The notes: generated from the letters alone by a model not told the origin. Shown: positions 48,751-60,442, counted from the stretch's first letter. The stretch is 64,000 nucleotides of DNA from Chelonoidis abingdonii (GCF_003597395.2 NC_133771.1:49700962-49764961), one strand, 5' to 3'. Program-made: numbers and translations.

Positions 48751-48946
48751 ATGAAAAAGTTCACGCTGTTCGATTTTGTAAATGATAATTCACTACAAAT
48801 CGGAGAGACTTCATGGATTCAGGATCTTCCCAATGACAGCAGTGAACTAGAAGGACTCCTGAAACCAAATGAGCAGGTGCTAGTTAACTGGCCTGTGGGA
48901 GAAAGGAAGACAGAGAAACATTTAGTAAAAGTAGTGTACATGAGTG
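48751..48946 (+). CDS. BEND6: BEND6 coding exon A (N-terminal module)
   Basis: The exon probably begins at 48718 after the acceptor ATTCTTCAG, leaving 33 nt of 5'UTR with an in-frame TGA at 48730. The ATG context is AAAATGA (A at -3). It encodes 65 residues plus one base, starting MKKFTLFDFVNDNSLQIGE and ending KHLVKVVYMSG, and its donor is GTGAGT. The module resembles in style the small N-terminal segment of BEND5 and fish BEN proteins (hydrophobic strands, Trp, conserved W-P-V near residues 47-49), but that likeness is from memory. It lies wholly upstream of the human start codon I remember. Confidence 0.82.
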
Positions 48947-51900
48947 GTGAGTCCATCTGCAAAGCAGCCCATTTATAAGAATTTAATTTCAGATGTCACT
49001 AGATGATTAGCAGAATAGTATCATTTGCTTGGACTTCTCTTTCCTCCACTTCAGATGACCCTCAAGAGCTAGTTGAGATGATGCAAAAGATATTGCAGGC
49101 AGATGAAATTACAAAAATACAAGTTGTTGGAAAAGGCAAGAGGAAGAGGATTGAGATGATATTCTCAGAGAGTGAAGATAGTGACCTGGACAAAGGGCAG
49201 GTGGGTTTTCAGTCTCTGTTGTTTTCCCAGGTGTGAACCTGTTACTTTTGTGCCTTAGTATAATGTTCCAGTCCATTGTTACTGACTTTTCTGGGTACAC
49301 AGTATGTGTATGTTGACAGTGGGGACAAAGGTAGGCTTCACATGCCTTAGCTCAATGACATGTTGGGGTAATTGATAACACAGGTCCAAATCTTCCCTCC
49401 ATCCTTATCAGAAGTTGCAGAAGGAGAAAACGTATGTAGAATCTTCACAGCTGCATCATCCCCAGTATGAGAGGGGTCTGACAATACTATAAAGTGGGCA
49501 GGGGTCATGGCGTCTGACGTCTGCCATGGACTCAGGAGAACTCATGGATCTCAGAACTGACAAGAGATACAGACATTTTTTTTCTACTCAAAGGACACAG
49601 TAAGGCCAAAATGAATAAATGTTTGTAGTGTACAATGAGATCTTCTGACAGAAAGCACTGTGCGAGCACAAATGTATTATCATGCGGTTGTTTTCAGGGG
49701 AAAATGATGAAGAGTATAAAAAGAAAGAAATTACAGGCCTCTGCCTCTGCCAACATCCTGAGTCAACTTGAAACATCTTTAATTAACAAACAGGTACAAC
49801 ATCTTGTCATCAGTAATTTGCAGCTGTGAACCACAACAAAGCTGAGGTTCACATTTAAAAAAAAATTATATAAAATTGTAAGTGAATTTAGTGCCACTGA
49901 AAGATGCTATCTTAGTAAATATTCATATAGTGCTGGAGACATAAAGTAGTGTATTAAAGTTAAGTATTGTTAATATTGTAGTCAACCAGTTTGATTGTAA
50001 ATTGAATTACAATATCAATGTTAGTTAAGTTGATTATTAAAGTGAACTCATATTTATACTTTGTGTGTCTTTGTAAATAGAATAGATACCTTTAGCCAAA
50101 GAGTTTAATAGTAGATACTTTTATTTTCTGTTGTTGCTCTATAGCACAACTTATTTATTTTTTCAGAGAGAACCATATTCTGGAAATGCGTTTCTGTGCA
50201 GCGAAAGCAGCAGTGATGATGAGGAGCCCTTGTTTCAGTTATCCAAAGTGGAACTATGTGCCAAAATAAAAAGTCTGAAAAGGAAACTGACAGACAGTAT
50301 GAGAGAAAACTGTCGCCTACGGCAGTCACTGGTCATGCTTCAAGGTAAACTTCGGGAAAATGGGTTTCAGAGTGCTAGCCATGTTAGTCTGTATCAGCAA
50401 AAAGAATGAGGAGTACTTGTGGCACCTTAGAGACTTACAAATTTATTTGAGCATAAGCTTTCGTGGGCTAAAACCCACTTCATCGGATGCATGCAGTGGA
50501 AAATACGGTAGGAAGATAGATAGATAGATATATAAACAGAGAACATGAAACAATGGACACTTTTTGATAAAGAGGAGAGCTGAAAGCACATAAAGCCCTG
50601 ATTGTTGTGAGGACACTTACGTGGGAATTGTGAGTGCTCAAGCACTTGTCAAGATCTAGCTCCAAATTAATAAAAAAAAAAGTCATTTCTGCGTAACTAC
50701 AGCATTTAATTCCAGTTAGCCCATAGATTAAATCAGTTTAAAAAGAGACCATGAGATCACTGAGTTTAAAGATGGAAAAAAATCTGTTAAATCAGCCAGA
50801 TTGTTCCTCATAGAACATTTCCACGTGCCTTGTATAACTGTAGGTAAGTGTGAATAACTCTAGCAACTGGGACTCCACTGATCAAAGTCTAACTGACGTT
50901 ATTGTTTGGCAATTTTTGATATTCTAAAATTTCCCCTACTTAGTTCTATCCCTTCGGTTCTAATTATTCATCCCTGAACCAAACAATTTCTTCCATTTGA
51001 AAACCATCAGTTATTTCTAGGGGATGCCTTGAAATCTTTTACCTAATTTATATTCATTTCGCTCTTTTAACTTTAATCACTTTTGTTAGTCTTCTCTGGA
51101 TCCCGCTCCAATTCATTGTTGTTTTCTTAATATGTGAGCCAAAACTATATGCAGGATTCAAAATGTAGATGAACAAATGCTGCTTAAATAGGGTTTGTCA
51201 CCTGCCACCATATATACAACCCAGTATAACGTTTTTTTCCCCCTTGGTCACCATATGATGTTGCAAGCACATACTCAGTTCAGTTCACTGTCTACCTAGT
51301 CCTCTCTCATTGTTAATTTGTTTCAGTCTTCCCTCACCCATTTTACCTTTGTGTTCTGGATTGTTTTTCTCTAAATGTATCAGTACCATTTTTTCAGGTT
51401 GAATGTGATATTGTTAATATCTGGATACAGCGGTGGTGTAGCTGTTTTGGTTCCAGGATAGTAGAGAGACAAAGTGGGTGAGGTAATATATTTTATTGGA
51501 CCAATTTCTGTTGGCAAGAGACAATTTTTGAGCTTACCTAGAAAGAGCTTACTCGCTCTCCAACAGAAGTTGGTCCAGTAAAAGATTGTTAATGTCTGTC
51601 CATTTTATTTAAATTGCTAGGTCTATTTCTACTTTCCTCTTGAGTGCTCATATTTCCCCCTTGCTGTATAATTTCTATTAGTTTAATTACTGTGCTTTTT
51701 GCTTCCTCTTTATCTCTTACAGTGTTTCATCGGATCATGCTTTGCCACTCCACTGAATGTAATCTTTGTAATGGACTCACTCCAGAAAAGCTCATCTGTG
51801 TAAATAATATGTTGACCAAATAAGGGGACATTTTAAAGGATTTCTTATAGCAAGAAATAAAAGGTCAAATGCAGCCAGACATACCTCCATTCAAGTGAAT

Positions 51901-54900
51901 AGAATTGGACCTGCTTCTAACTATTCTGAATTTGGCCCAGACTCTTTAATCTTGTAGTGCTGTACGTATTTTGAGAAAGCAGTATAAGAGAAAGACATGA
52001 AAAACAGTCAGGTCAGCATTACAGTGGGCATGTGTTAACCAATGGCTCCTTTTATTAATCTGCAGAGAGCTAGCACACTGCTTATATTGGAAGCCTGATC
52101 TCCATTGTGGGGTTTATTTGGTGACGTGGAAGGAGTTTAAAAAAAGAAAACACCATTCTAATGATATCTCTGCTGATTTCTGGGGTTGGTCTAAAAGGAG
52201 ACTGCAACTCCTGTTCTTTTTACGACTGCGACAGGAGTTTGGTTACAAAAATACCTGTATACATGAAACTAAACCAAAGTTTAGTAGCATCAGTGGCTAT
52301 TCTTAGTGATCACTCTTTCCAATTTCAGTGTTGCCACAGGCAGTCACACATTTTGAGGAACTGGTAGGTATGGCTGAGGCCCTGCTCAAGGGGGGAGTGA
52401 CCACATCTGCCTCCAGTATTCATTCACACACTGTCTGGAAAGCATCAAACAGTTCTTTATCAGATTCATATGCAACTATCCACAGTAACTCCAGTTCACC
52501 GATAGCATTGAATGTGGAGGAAGAGGAACAACAGCCTGAGAAACAGGTTAGGTGAAAGCTTATTTCAGCAATAAGAGTTAAATAAAAGTTGTTATAGTGC
52601 AACGTTTATTGAGACTATGTAAAGCAGGGGTTGGCAACCTTTCAGAAGTGGTGTGCCGAGTCTTCATTTATTCACTCTGATTTAAGATTTCGCGTGCCAG
52701 TAATACATTTTAAAGTTTTTAGAAGGTCTCTTTCTATAAGTCTATAATATATAACTAAACTATTGTTGTATGTAAAGTAAATAAGGTTTTTTAAATGTTT
52801 AAGAAGATTCATTTAAAATTAAAATAAAATGCAGAGCTCCCCAGACCAGTGGCCAGGACCCAGGCAGTGTGAGTGCCACTGAAAATCAGCTCACATGCCG
52901 CCTTTGGCAGGCATGCCATAGGTTGCTTACCCCTGATGTAAAGAAAAGTAAACTTCAGTAATGATAATTTTTATTATCAGACAGTAATTAGGATACTTAA
53001 GGAATTTATGAATAAATAATCATTATCCTTTTGTGTGTGAGAGGTTTCCCATTAGACACAGTGAATCACAGTGCACCCTCAGGTACAATTTTGCAAATCC
53101 CCTGACTTCAGTAGATTTTCATGTCTGTGGGTGAGGACAGAGCATGGACCAGTATGAAATGCTTTTCAATTCAGGGAATAAATCCTATGCTTGGCTGTGC
53201 AGGGGGGACTTTGATTAACTTCAAAGAGCTGAGGGGAAAATATGACCTTAAAGTTATGAAAGAAGGTCTAACTCTTTCTTTTTTAAATAATAAATAAATA
53301 AACAAAGGGAGAAGAGTGTCTTTCTGCCCATGTTAAAGAGATTGGCCACAACTTAATTGGAGTTACTCTGATTTTGGATCGCGCGACCTGGGTTCCAGAT
53401 GTTCCATTATAGTAATAGAGCATTACCAGGAGCTCACAGGCACAGAATCTGTACAGGAAAAATATCAATGTAAAGATTTAATTAAATAATAACTCCATTA
53501 GTTTTTGCATTCATAATATAATTAAACGTTTCAATGTACTGAGTCATGCCAATCCGTACAGATCAATTGTATGGACTTTATTTCACATGTCCCTAAATCA
53601 GGGAAAATCCATTTAAAACTACTAAGCTATGATGATTTTATTAAATATTACAACTGTTATGTACAAAATCTACCCTGACATCTCCAAATAAGCATACAGG
53701 TCCATATTTTCTAAGTGGTCTTAACCCTGCCTCTAAATTGACATGGGTTACAGTTGTAAACCCAAGTTTGGGGGAGCCCAAGTACTCTGATTTCTACATG
53801 CAAACAGCAGCTACATTAGATAGCTAATAGCCTAGGTCCAGATTTTGGAGCTCTTACTAACATTGGTGAGCAGGTACTGAGGCGAGTAGTTCCATTGAAA
53901 CCGGTGAGCCTGCTTGAGAAAACGTTCACCAGCATGAGTAAGGCGCCACAATCTGGCCTCTGCCTTGTATCTGCAAAATGTATTTTACATGTGCAATTCC
54001 AAAATTAGAGGTGCACACAACTTGGGCACACAGTTTTGAGTGCACTGGTGCAGATGCTGCTTTTGAAAATGTTAAAATATTGGAAATAATATTTTTTTAA
54101 AAAAAGCATGTTTACATTTGGTTGTATTTTGTGAGGATTGGAACAGTCATGTCTATGACGTATTTTTCAGTTCAAGATTGAAAAATGGCAGATTGCCCTT
54201 TGTAACAAGAGCAAGCCTCAAAAGTTTATAAATGATTTGATGCAAGCCCTTTATACACACGAATACATGGCCACGCATAGTCTGACAGGTGCAAAATCCT
54301 CCTCTTCAAAGGATAAAGCAGCAAAACCAGCAATGAATCAGAATGAAGTTCAGGAAATCATAGGTGATGACTAGTTTATATTACTTGATATGGCACCGTG
54401 TCTTATTTTTCGTTGCACTTTCAACTGCCATATTCATGTTACTAATTCATTTGTATTTGTTTTGGTCTTTTCACATTTATCTCATTACTGTTAAAAGTGC
54501 AGAATCAGTAAAAAGCAAAATACCTTTTGTTCCTATTATGTGGATTTTGAATTATTAATATTTATTATTAAACATTTGTATAGCACTGTAATATTGCATG
54601 GTGCTTTACGGAAACTAAAAATATCACCTAAAATAGTTAAACGGTAGGCAAAGAGAGGACAAGAGTTTATATAAATATAAATAATGCTAGTTATATTCTG
54701 TAGTGAGTGAACATGGTAAGTTCTGATATTTTGAAAGAGGGTAAGATTGGGTGAGGCACAGGAATGGAAAGGAAGGCAAATAAAGTAGGGCTTAATAGAA
54801 GGGCTTAAAGACAGAAGATGGTTGATGCCCATGAAAGGGTGGTTCATTTCAGGTTTAAGGAGCAATGTGAAAAACAAAGACCCAAATGTGAAAGAGGGAA

Positions 54901-57050
54901 TAGGAGATTAACTATTCTTCCTACCTTGTTTCTTTTAAGTGTAGGATGGCAAGATGGTTAGCAACAGGCAGTGAAATGTAGGCAGGACAGAGCTGGGTGT
55001 CATCTTAAAAGGGAGAAAAAGGAGCTTGAAATGTATGCCAAAAGAGAGAGGGAGTGACCCAGTTCTAGTGTAGAAAAGGAAGGTTATTTTAGTTGTCAAA
55101 GTGGTGACTAGACTGGAGTAGGGAGAAGCAAAAGAAAGAGGTTATAGTAGTGTAGGTGAGATAGTCATGGCATGAAGGAGTATTTTGGCAGCACATATGG
55201 AGAGGAAAGAGTGAATTTTAGAAGTGTTATAGAAGCAGGAGTGACAAGGGAAGTACCTAGTTTTAGTTGAGAAGAAGAAAAGAGCAGCTAAAGATAACTC
55301 CAAAGTTTGTTTGTTTATTTTGATTTTAGCATTAGGTGACACAGGGAAGTTGGAGTTGTCAAAAGTGACAGAGAAAGTATGTTCGTAGGAGGAAAGATTT
55401 AGGTCTTTTCTATGTTTAGTTTTTAAAAACCATGACGCCATTCTTGAAGTATCAGAGAGCTAGGAAGAGATGAAAGCCTGGACAGATAAGTGGGTAGATT
55501 GAGGAGTCATCAGCAGAGGTAAGAGGAGAGGTCTTGGCGACCTCATCCATTTCCCAAGTGTCAGTGGGTGGGGGGAAGAGGGCCAGGAGGGGAGAGGACA
55601 AAGGACAGACCCCTAAGAATCACCAGCATGTTGAGGAGAGGTGATGGGGGACCTATCAAATGCAGCATGGAAGGAGCAGTCAGACAGGTAAGAAGAAAAT
55701 GACAGCTAAGCATGCCCAACACAAAAATGAAGATGTTGAGATGGTCAAATGGTTGAACACTCTGTGACAGGAAACAAAATGAGCTTAGAAGGGGCTTAAT
55801 GTGAGTTGCTCTAGTTGAAGACAAGTTGAGGGAGGCTAGGCTATTTTAGTAGGGGCATATCCAGCAGAGCCTGGAGAGTTGTATCAGTAGTACAGCTCTT
55901 GAAATGATTGTGGATGGAAGATGGCCAAGGGGGAGACCAGACTCAGTACATGGACTGAATATCATTGGACCTCAGAGAGATCAATCTTCCTGACAGTCTG
56001 GCATAAAATTATGAATTTTGGAAGAAGGCTATAAAGTCACAGACCCCAAATAGGGAAGTGTCAAGAAAGATGATGACAAACAGCTCAAAAATAAAGGAGA
56101 GGCTACAGAAAGAGACCGGGAGTCAAAGGAGGATTTTGTTAGGTGAGGGGAAACAATATGCCTGAACGCAGATGGGAAGGAGTCAAAACAGCAAGACCAA
56201 CTGATAAGAGACCGAGAAGGAATGAGGAGCAAGTCAGATGTTTTAGGATATGTGAGGAGATAGGAACAAGCTGGCCAATCAAAGAGTTTCAGGAAAATAG
56301 ATGCTAGAAGATTTCATAGTGGGACACAAGGGTAAAAGAAGATAAAATCAAAGGCGGAGGTGAGGATGGTGAGGGAGTCAGGGAAGTAGGAAGTAGAGCG
56401 CTCCTGCTGGGTCATGTGAGTGCTGCATTCAGAGAAGTCAGTCAGCCCCTGAGCAGACAGAGCCGGAAGAACAGAAATGGAAGAAGAAGAAGTAAGTAGA
56501 GACAAAGGTGGTGAAGAGCAGTCATGGGAGTGGATGAGAGGGTAGGATTAAGATTAATTGGCAAGGAAGAGAACAGAGATAAAGTAAGAAAGGCAGAGTG
56601 TATATATAGGAAGTATATAGTACAGAAAGTCATCAAGGTCATGGAACTTCCTTCTGAGTTGCCCAACAAACTAAGAGCAGGACTAGGGATATGGAAGGAG
56701 AAAACCAGACTGGAAATTGTTGAACCAGGCAAAGCAGTGGGCAAGGGGAGCAAAGAGGCCAAATACAGAAAAGAGTAGAGTAAGTCTCTTTTGGATGTTT
56801 AAATTTTATAAGCCCAATTGATGCAACTTGGACCATACACTTAATATTTTCCCTGATTTGGCACTTTCATCTGAAGGTCTCATAAATGTCATCTCTTTAT
56901 TTTGCAGGAATCACAAAACAGTTATTTCCAAATACAGATGATGCTTTAATTCGGAGAATGATGGGGCAAAAGCTAAACAATTGCACCAAGAAGCCAATTT
57001 TAAGCAAAGATCTTAATTCAGTTGTTTTTCAGAAGCATAGCTTTTGGTAA
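48751..57050 (+). CDS. BEND6: BEND6, BEN domain-containing protein 6 (seven coding exons)
   Basis: Joined exons 48751-48946, 49055-49200, 49698-49793, 50167-50344, 52329-52546, 54171-54363 and 56908-57050 total 1170 nt, 389 residues and a stop. Residues 80 onward closely match my memory of human BEND6 (MQKILQTDEIT... to ...LSKNLNS). BEND6 is a nuclear, mainly neural factor that binds CSL/RBPJ and DNA and dampens Notch-driven transcription. Visible parts: a novel-looking N-terminal module (1-79), a basic patch KGKRKR (about 94-99), an acidic serine patch (SESSSDDEE, about 155-164), a coiled coil (about 169-205), a Ser/Thr-rich linker (about 225-265) and the BEN domain (about 279-378). Human BEND6 as I recall it is 279 residues and starts at the MQKIL methionine. 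An in-frame TGA at 48730 supports 48751 as the start. DST is the divergent upstream neighbour. Confidence 0.93.
49055..49200 (+). CDS. BEND6: BEND6 coding exon B
   Basis: Acceptor CACTTCAG, donor GTGGGT, phase 1 in and 0 out. It encodes DDPQELVEMMQKILQADEIT through KGKRKRIEM to SDLDKGQ. The second methionine of VEMMQKIL matches the start of human BEND6 (MQKILQTDEIT from memory), and KGKRKR is a likely nuclear-localisation motif. The splice joins exon A in frame with no gap. Confidence 0.92.
49201..50166. other. BEND6 introns around exon C
   Basis: 49201-49697 and 49794-50166 hold no recognised repeat. Both are short (497 and 373 bp). Confidence 0.4.
49698..49793 (+). CDS. BEND6: BEND6 candidate cassette exon C (96 nt, symmetric)
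   Basis: Acceptor GTTGTTTTCAG, donor GTACAA (weaker), phase 0 in and 0 out, 32 codons without a stop: GKMMKSIKRKKLQASASANI and onward to SLINKQ. Human BEND6 as I recall it goes straight from KGQ to RDPYSGNAF, exactly around this exon, so it can be skipped without a frame change. The basic KSIKRKK patch would extend the nuclear-localisation region. It may be constitutive, alternative or fortuitous; the clean borders favour a real exon. Confidence 0.6.
50167..50344 (+). CDS. BEND6: BEND6 coding exon D (acidic patch and coiled coil)
   Basis: Acceptor TTATTTTTTCAG, donor GTAAAC, phase 0 in and 1 out. It encodes REPYSGNAF, an acidic serine stretch SSSDDEEP, then ELCAKIKSLKRKLTDSM... to LRQSLVMLQ, a heptad-rich coiled coil likely used for dimerisation. 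It matches human BEND6 closely (RDPYSGNAF, LRQSLVMLQ from memory). A dispersed repeat begins only about 18-20 bases past the donor. The ORF beyond 50344 is intron and transposon. Confidence 0.92.
50363..50660 (+). mobile_element. Long copy of the GTAGCC..GTTAGTCTG retroposon family
   Basis: GTTTCAGAGTGCTAGCCATG, CTTGTGGCACCTTAGAGACT, CCCACTTCATCGGATGCATG, then a GATA/TATA run and ACAGAGAACATGAAACAATG. Longer than the other copies here and starts about 18 bp after the BEND6 exon D donor. Confidence 0.75.
50661..52328. other. BEND6 intron D-E
   Basis: 51030-51420 reads like the antisense of an old CR1 (CTTCTCTGGATCCCGCTCCA, CATATGATGTTGCAAGCACA). 51421-51585 is a separate repeat. The rest is unassigned. 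Confidence 0.4.
51421..51585 (+). repeat. Dispersed turtle repeat with inverted arms
   Basis: GGTGGTGTAGCTGTTTTGGT, AGAGAGACAAAGTGGGTGAG, ATTTTATTGGACCAATTTCT. The arm TTTTATTGGACCAATTTCTGTTGG is repeated inverted as CCAACAGAAGTTGGTCCAGTAAAA, so it too is a fold-back. Confidence 0.65.
52329..52546 (+). CDS. BEND6: BEND6 coding exon E (linker)
   Basis: Acceptor CCAATTTCAG, donor GTTAGG, phase 1 in and 0 out, 73 codons with the shared one. It starts VLPQAVTHFEELVGMAEALL, matching human VLPQAVTQFEELVGMAEALL, followed by a Ser/Thr/Asn-rich stretch and an acidic VEEEEQQPEKQ end. The low-complexity part differs from human, as expected for a flexible linker. Confidence 0.92.
52625..52935. mobile_element. 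hAT element with 8-bp target duplication, in BEND6 intron E-F
   Basis: Ends CAGGGGTTGGCAACCTTTCA and inverted CAGGGGTAAGCAACCTATGG. Perfect duplication ATGTAAAG at 52617-52624 and 52936-52943. It lies 78 bp after exon E. AT-rich core, unlike the GC-rich hairpin cores of its relatives. Confidence 0.93.
52944..54170. other. BEND6 intron E-F remainder
   Basis: No recognised feature apart from an AT-rich (AAATAAATAAATAA) stretch at about 53285-53305. Confidence 0.35.
54171..54363 (+). CDS. BEND6: BEND6 coding exon F (BEN domain, first part)
   Basis: Acceptor GTATTTTTCAG, donor GTGATG, phase 0 in and 1 out. It encodes FKIEKWQIALCNKSKPQKFI to MATHSLTGAKSS and NQNEVQEIIG. Nearly every residue matches human BEND6 from memory (FQIEKWQIARCNKSKPQKFI). 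This is the N-terminal half of the BEN domain, an alpha-helical DNA- and protein-binding fold. Confidence 0.94.
54570..56780 (-). mobile_element. Long LINE-like repeat in antisense (class not assigned), in BEND6 intron F-G
   Basis: The plus strand is strongly purine-rich over about 2.2 kb. At its left end GTATAGCACTGTAATATTGC, ATGGTGCTTTACGG is the inverse of an L2-like 3' tail (AAAGCACC...GTGCTATACAAATG). The minus strand holds several 60-113-codon open stretches rich in Leu/Ser/Pro with no clear reverse-transcriptase motif. Probably an old LINE; class needs a library search. Confidence 0.5.
56908..57050 (+). CDS. BEND6: BEND6 coding exon G (BEN domain end and C-terminus)
   Basis: Acceptor TTTATTTTGCAG. 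It encodes GITKQLFPNTDD, then RRMMGQKLNNCTKKP and LSKDLNS, matching human to that point. It continues VVFQKHSFW and stops at TAA 57048-57050, where human ends QDIK from memory. The TAA sits inside GGTAAGT, a strong donor at 57047, so the exon could instead splice onward in phase 2 to an exon I cannot find. I see no convincing nearby polyadenylation signal. Confidence 0.82.
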
Positions 57051-57791
57051 GTCTGTTTTAAAAAAAGGCAAGCCTGCCTCCCAAATGTATTTCAATATGT
57101 GGATCTGTCATTGCAGTAACAAACTAAAGGAATCTCAAAATTATCTTTCATATATATGTTCACACCGATACAGTTGCCCAATATGGAGATCCTTTCACAT
57201 CCTTGTATAAATTTTACAAAATAGAAAAGTACTCTTTATTTACATAGCAGCAGAACAAGGCTGCTCATTCGAGACAGACCACACAGGGCAAATAAGTTAA
57301 GGGGAGAAAAGACAGAAGATTTAACATCCTCAAAATCAGTAACAGACTAATTTGATGAATATGTCTATTATCGATTCTACATTATTTAGTCTTCCTATTA
57401 TAAAGCCATTTTGTCCTCTTCATATGAATTAAATGTGTAACTTGAACTTCCACAAGGTTCAGGCACCAACACCAGTGGATCTCAAGTTCTGCACAGATCT
57501 CAGGATATCCAAAAGACACGGTCAGTTGTTCTGTGCTTCAACTAGATTTTCTAGTGCTAGGATAGTGAAACTCCTGTTACCTGGATAAGATGATACTCAC
57601 AGGATTTGCATTAATTTACCTGTTAAAGACCCATGTCTTTGAGGAGGGGATTATGTCATAGAGAAACACCATCTTTCTAGGTGCAGTTTCTTCTCCTCTT
57701 AGCCCACTCCACAGACTTCTTTCATAAAGCAATTTGAGATCTACTGATTAAAAATGCCATATAAAAGCTATTAATTATGATTACTGTTATT

Positions 57792-57844
<53 letters not shown>

Positions 57845-60442
57845 ATGGTCTAAAAATACTAAACCTGTCCCTGTTTTTAATGAAGTCACAAATTTCTATT
57901 ACAATGTTTTCAGATGTCATTCAAAAAAAAATTGAGTTTAATAGAAAATGATACTGACTTACAATGTGTCATATAGGTAAGAGTGGAGATTTTTGGAGAA
58001 AACCTCTTTAACGAGGGACAAAACTATTGACCTTACGTTAGGACTTTTGGAAAGAAGGTCCCAAAGGTCTACATTCTCCTACATCATTGTCAACCACGAA
58101 ATGGTCAACTCACTTAGAGGCCCAATGGAATAGACAAATCTGTGTTGCATACAGTATTTCTGTCAGACTCCTCCAGTTTTTCAGCATCAATACCACATAG
58201 GTGTGACTCACACCACCTTTTAAATTCATGTGACATATTGATTAGGCATTAATCAGAGCAGTTATATTGTGCCAAAGATCTTGTTATTGCAGTGACGAGA
58301 TGAATTGTGTTAAAGATTCACACCCCAGTGTTTCAAGCCACTAGGCCTTCTTGATGCCTCAAGCAGTCTTCAAAGCACTATCATGAAGTGAGTGGCCATG
58401 TTTATTTGCATAGCATTTTGCATTAAATTTAAAAAAATAACATGTTATTTGGAATGCTGGGATATTTTATTTTTAACTGTGATGCATTGTGGTATAGGGG
58501 GGTTTGTTTTAGCACTGTGACTGTCCTTGTTACAGTTGGGCTAAAAGTGACAGAGTAGGATTGCCACAAAGCACCTGAGTAATAAAATTTGTAGTCAAAA
58601 TTCTCCTCTCACTTTCCACAGGCATGGGAAACTGGCTCCTCAGCATTCTCCTCCAGCCTCATGGAAGCTCTTGTTGTTGTGGGAGCTCCATGAGGAACTG
58701 GATCCATGGCTAGGGAGCCAGGCAGAGGCTGGGAGGACAGCTGCTCACCAGGGCATCACCATACTCCAAAACCATAGGGTATACCAAACGAAGTGCAAAC
58801 TCACTGTGTTTCCAGCCTCCTGAGAACAACCGATAGGGGTCCCTACTTCACTTTAGATGTTTTTCATTTTCACATCTAGTAGATTATTGCAGAATTCAGT
58901 CTTCTGCTAACTTTCTTCTCCTTAACTTAATTACAATGTATGCCTTAACAATGCAAATACAGTTATATCTACATAAATCTAGATACTGTGTAACAAAAAC
59001 TATGTGCAGTTACGAACTATCAGTGTACAAAACTCACCTATAAACTTTTCAGAAAATGACAGAAACACTGTTATATATTTTCCCAGACTGAAAGTTCACC
59101 ATGAGCTAAATTCATGTTTCATTATTAGATGCAATCCCTTACCAAATAGAGCTAGTAATATAATATTAATGAAAGGTATTTGACAAATTTAATGGTTTTG
59201 TCACATAATTTATTCTTCAGGTGTATTTTGCTCTACTCAAATAGCTCTAAAATTTATCAGAAATGCTTTGTTGAATATATTATTCAATTGTTGTTCATTG
59301 TTTGTATTGCAGTGGTGCCAAGAGGCCCTATTTATGGACTGGAGAGGTCATCTGTACTAGATAATATATAAAGCTAAGACTATAACCAAATAATGGGCCC
59401 TGCTCTAAAGAGTTTACAATCTAACAGATACATTGGAAACTAATTGAATATCATATCCACCAGCTTCAGTCCCAAATACTGGCAAACATGAGATACCCAA
59501 CACATGTTAATAGCTTGTATCACTAAACAAAATTAGGGTTTCACTGATAAACAACTTGGACAGAGGCACCATGCCATGAAAATTCTGGCCTTGGATAGGG
59601 GATTCTGGGGAAACACAGTGGGGCTGCAGGTGGACAGGCAGTTAATACATTTGAAACATATTAAGAAAATTTATTTTTATTCATTTAAGTGTAACAATGG
59701 AGGGGGCATATTTCAATCTGAGAAGTTTCAATTGTTTCTTCTGCAGCTGCCATTTCAGAATTCAGCTTTCTGTTTCTGAGCTCTAAGTCAGTCTTTCAGA
59801 CCATCATCCACTGTAGCCAGTTTGTATATTACATTGATCAAAGTGGCAAACAATCAAGGATTCAGGCTTTTTACTTTTTATTGATCTGAATATTTTACAA
59901 AACATTCTGTGTGGTAGTAAACAGAGATTACTTACAATGTAGTACAAACAAAACTACACAATCCATAGTCACCAAAAACTCACAGATACAAAATTCTCAC
60001 TCGTCCCAGAGAAAAAATAAAAGCATTAACATTAAAGTACATGTAGTCTATTGTCAACTCCTATCTATGAATCAACACTGATGGCGAGATTTTGTGCTGT
60101 GCCTCTAAGAGGAGCAGCACAGACTTCACAGTCCAGGACATGCCTGCTCCTGGGCTGCTCCAGTAGAGTGGTCCCCAGCATAATTTAGGCCACCTTGGAA
60201 GCTTGTCTATGTTACAGCAGCATCCCGACACTGCTGTGTGAACCAGAGTGCCGTTCGCAGTCTTAGCAGAGCAGTACTGTACATTACGCCCTCACCTCTA
60301 ACACATCTCTACATTCACTAGTCCTACCCCTGGCATGCCCTTTACACCAGGGCTTACAAATGAGCCCTTAGAAAGCAGCCTTCACAGCTGTCTTTGACAA
60401 TGCCTGCACCAGGGGAACTCCCCCAACCAAATACAGGACATT
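57051..60442. other. Region 3' of the BEND6 stop
   Basis: Could hold the BEND6 3'UTR or, if exon G splices on, further intron. 57715-57785 (AAGCAATTTGAGATCTACTG, ATGCCATATAAAAGC) looks like an old LINE tail. AATAAA occurs at about 58582. No coding block with splice borders seen. Confidence 0.4.
57799..57846. repeat. Microsatellite (TA)n followed by (TG)n
   Basis: About 16 TA units, then AAA and TGTGTGTGTGTAT. Confidence 0.95.
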
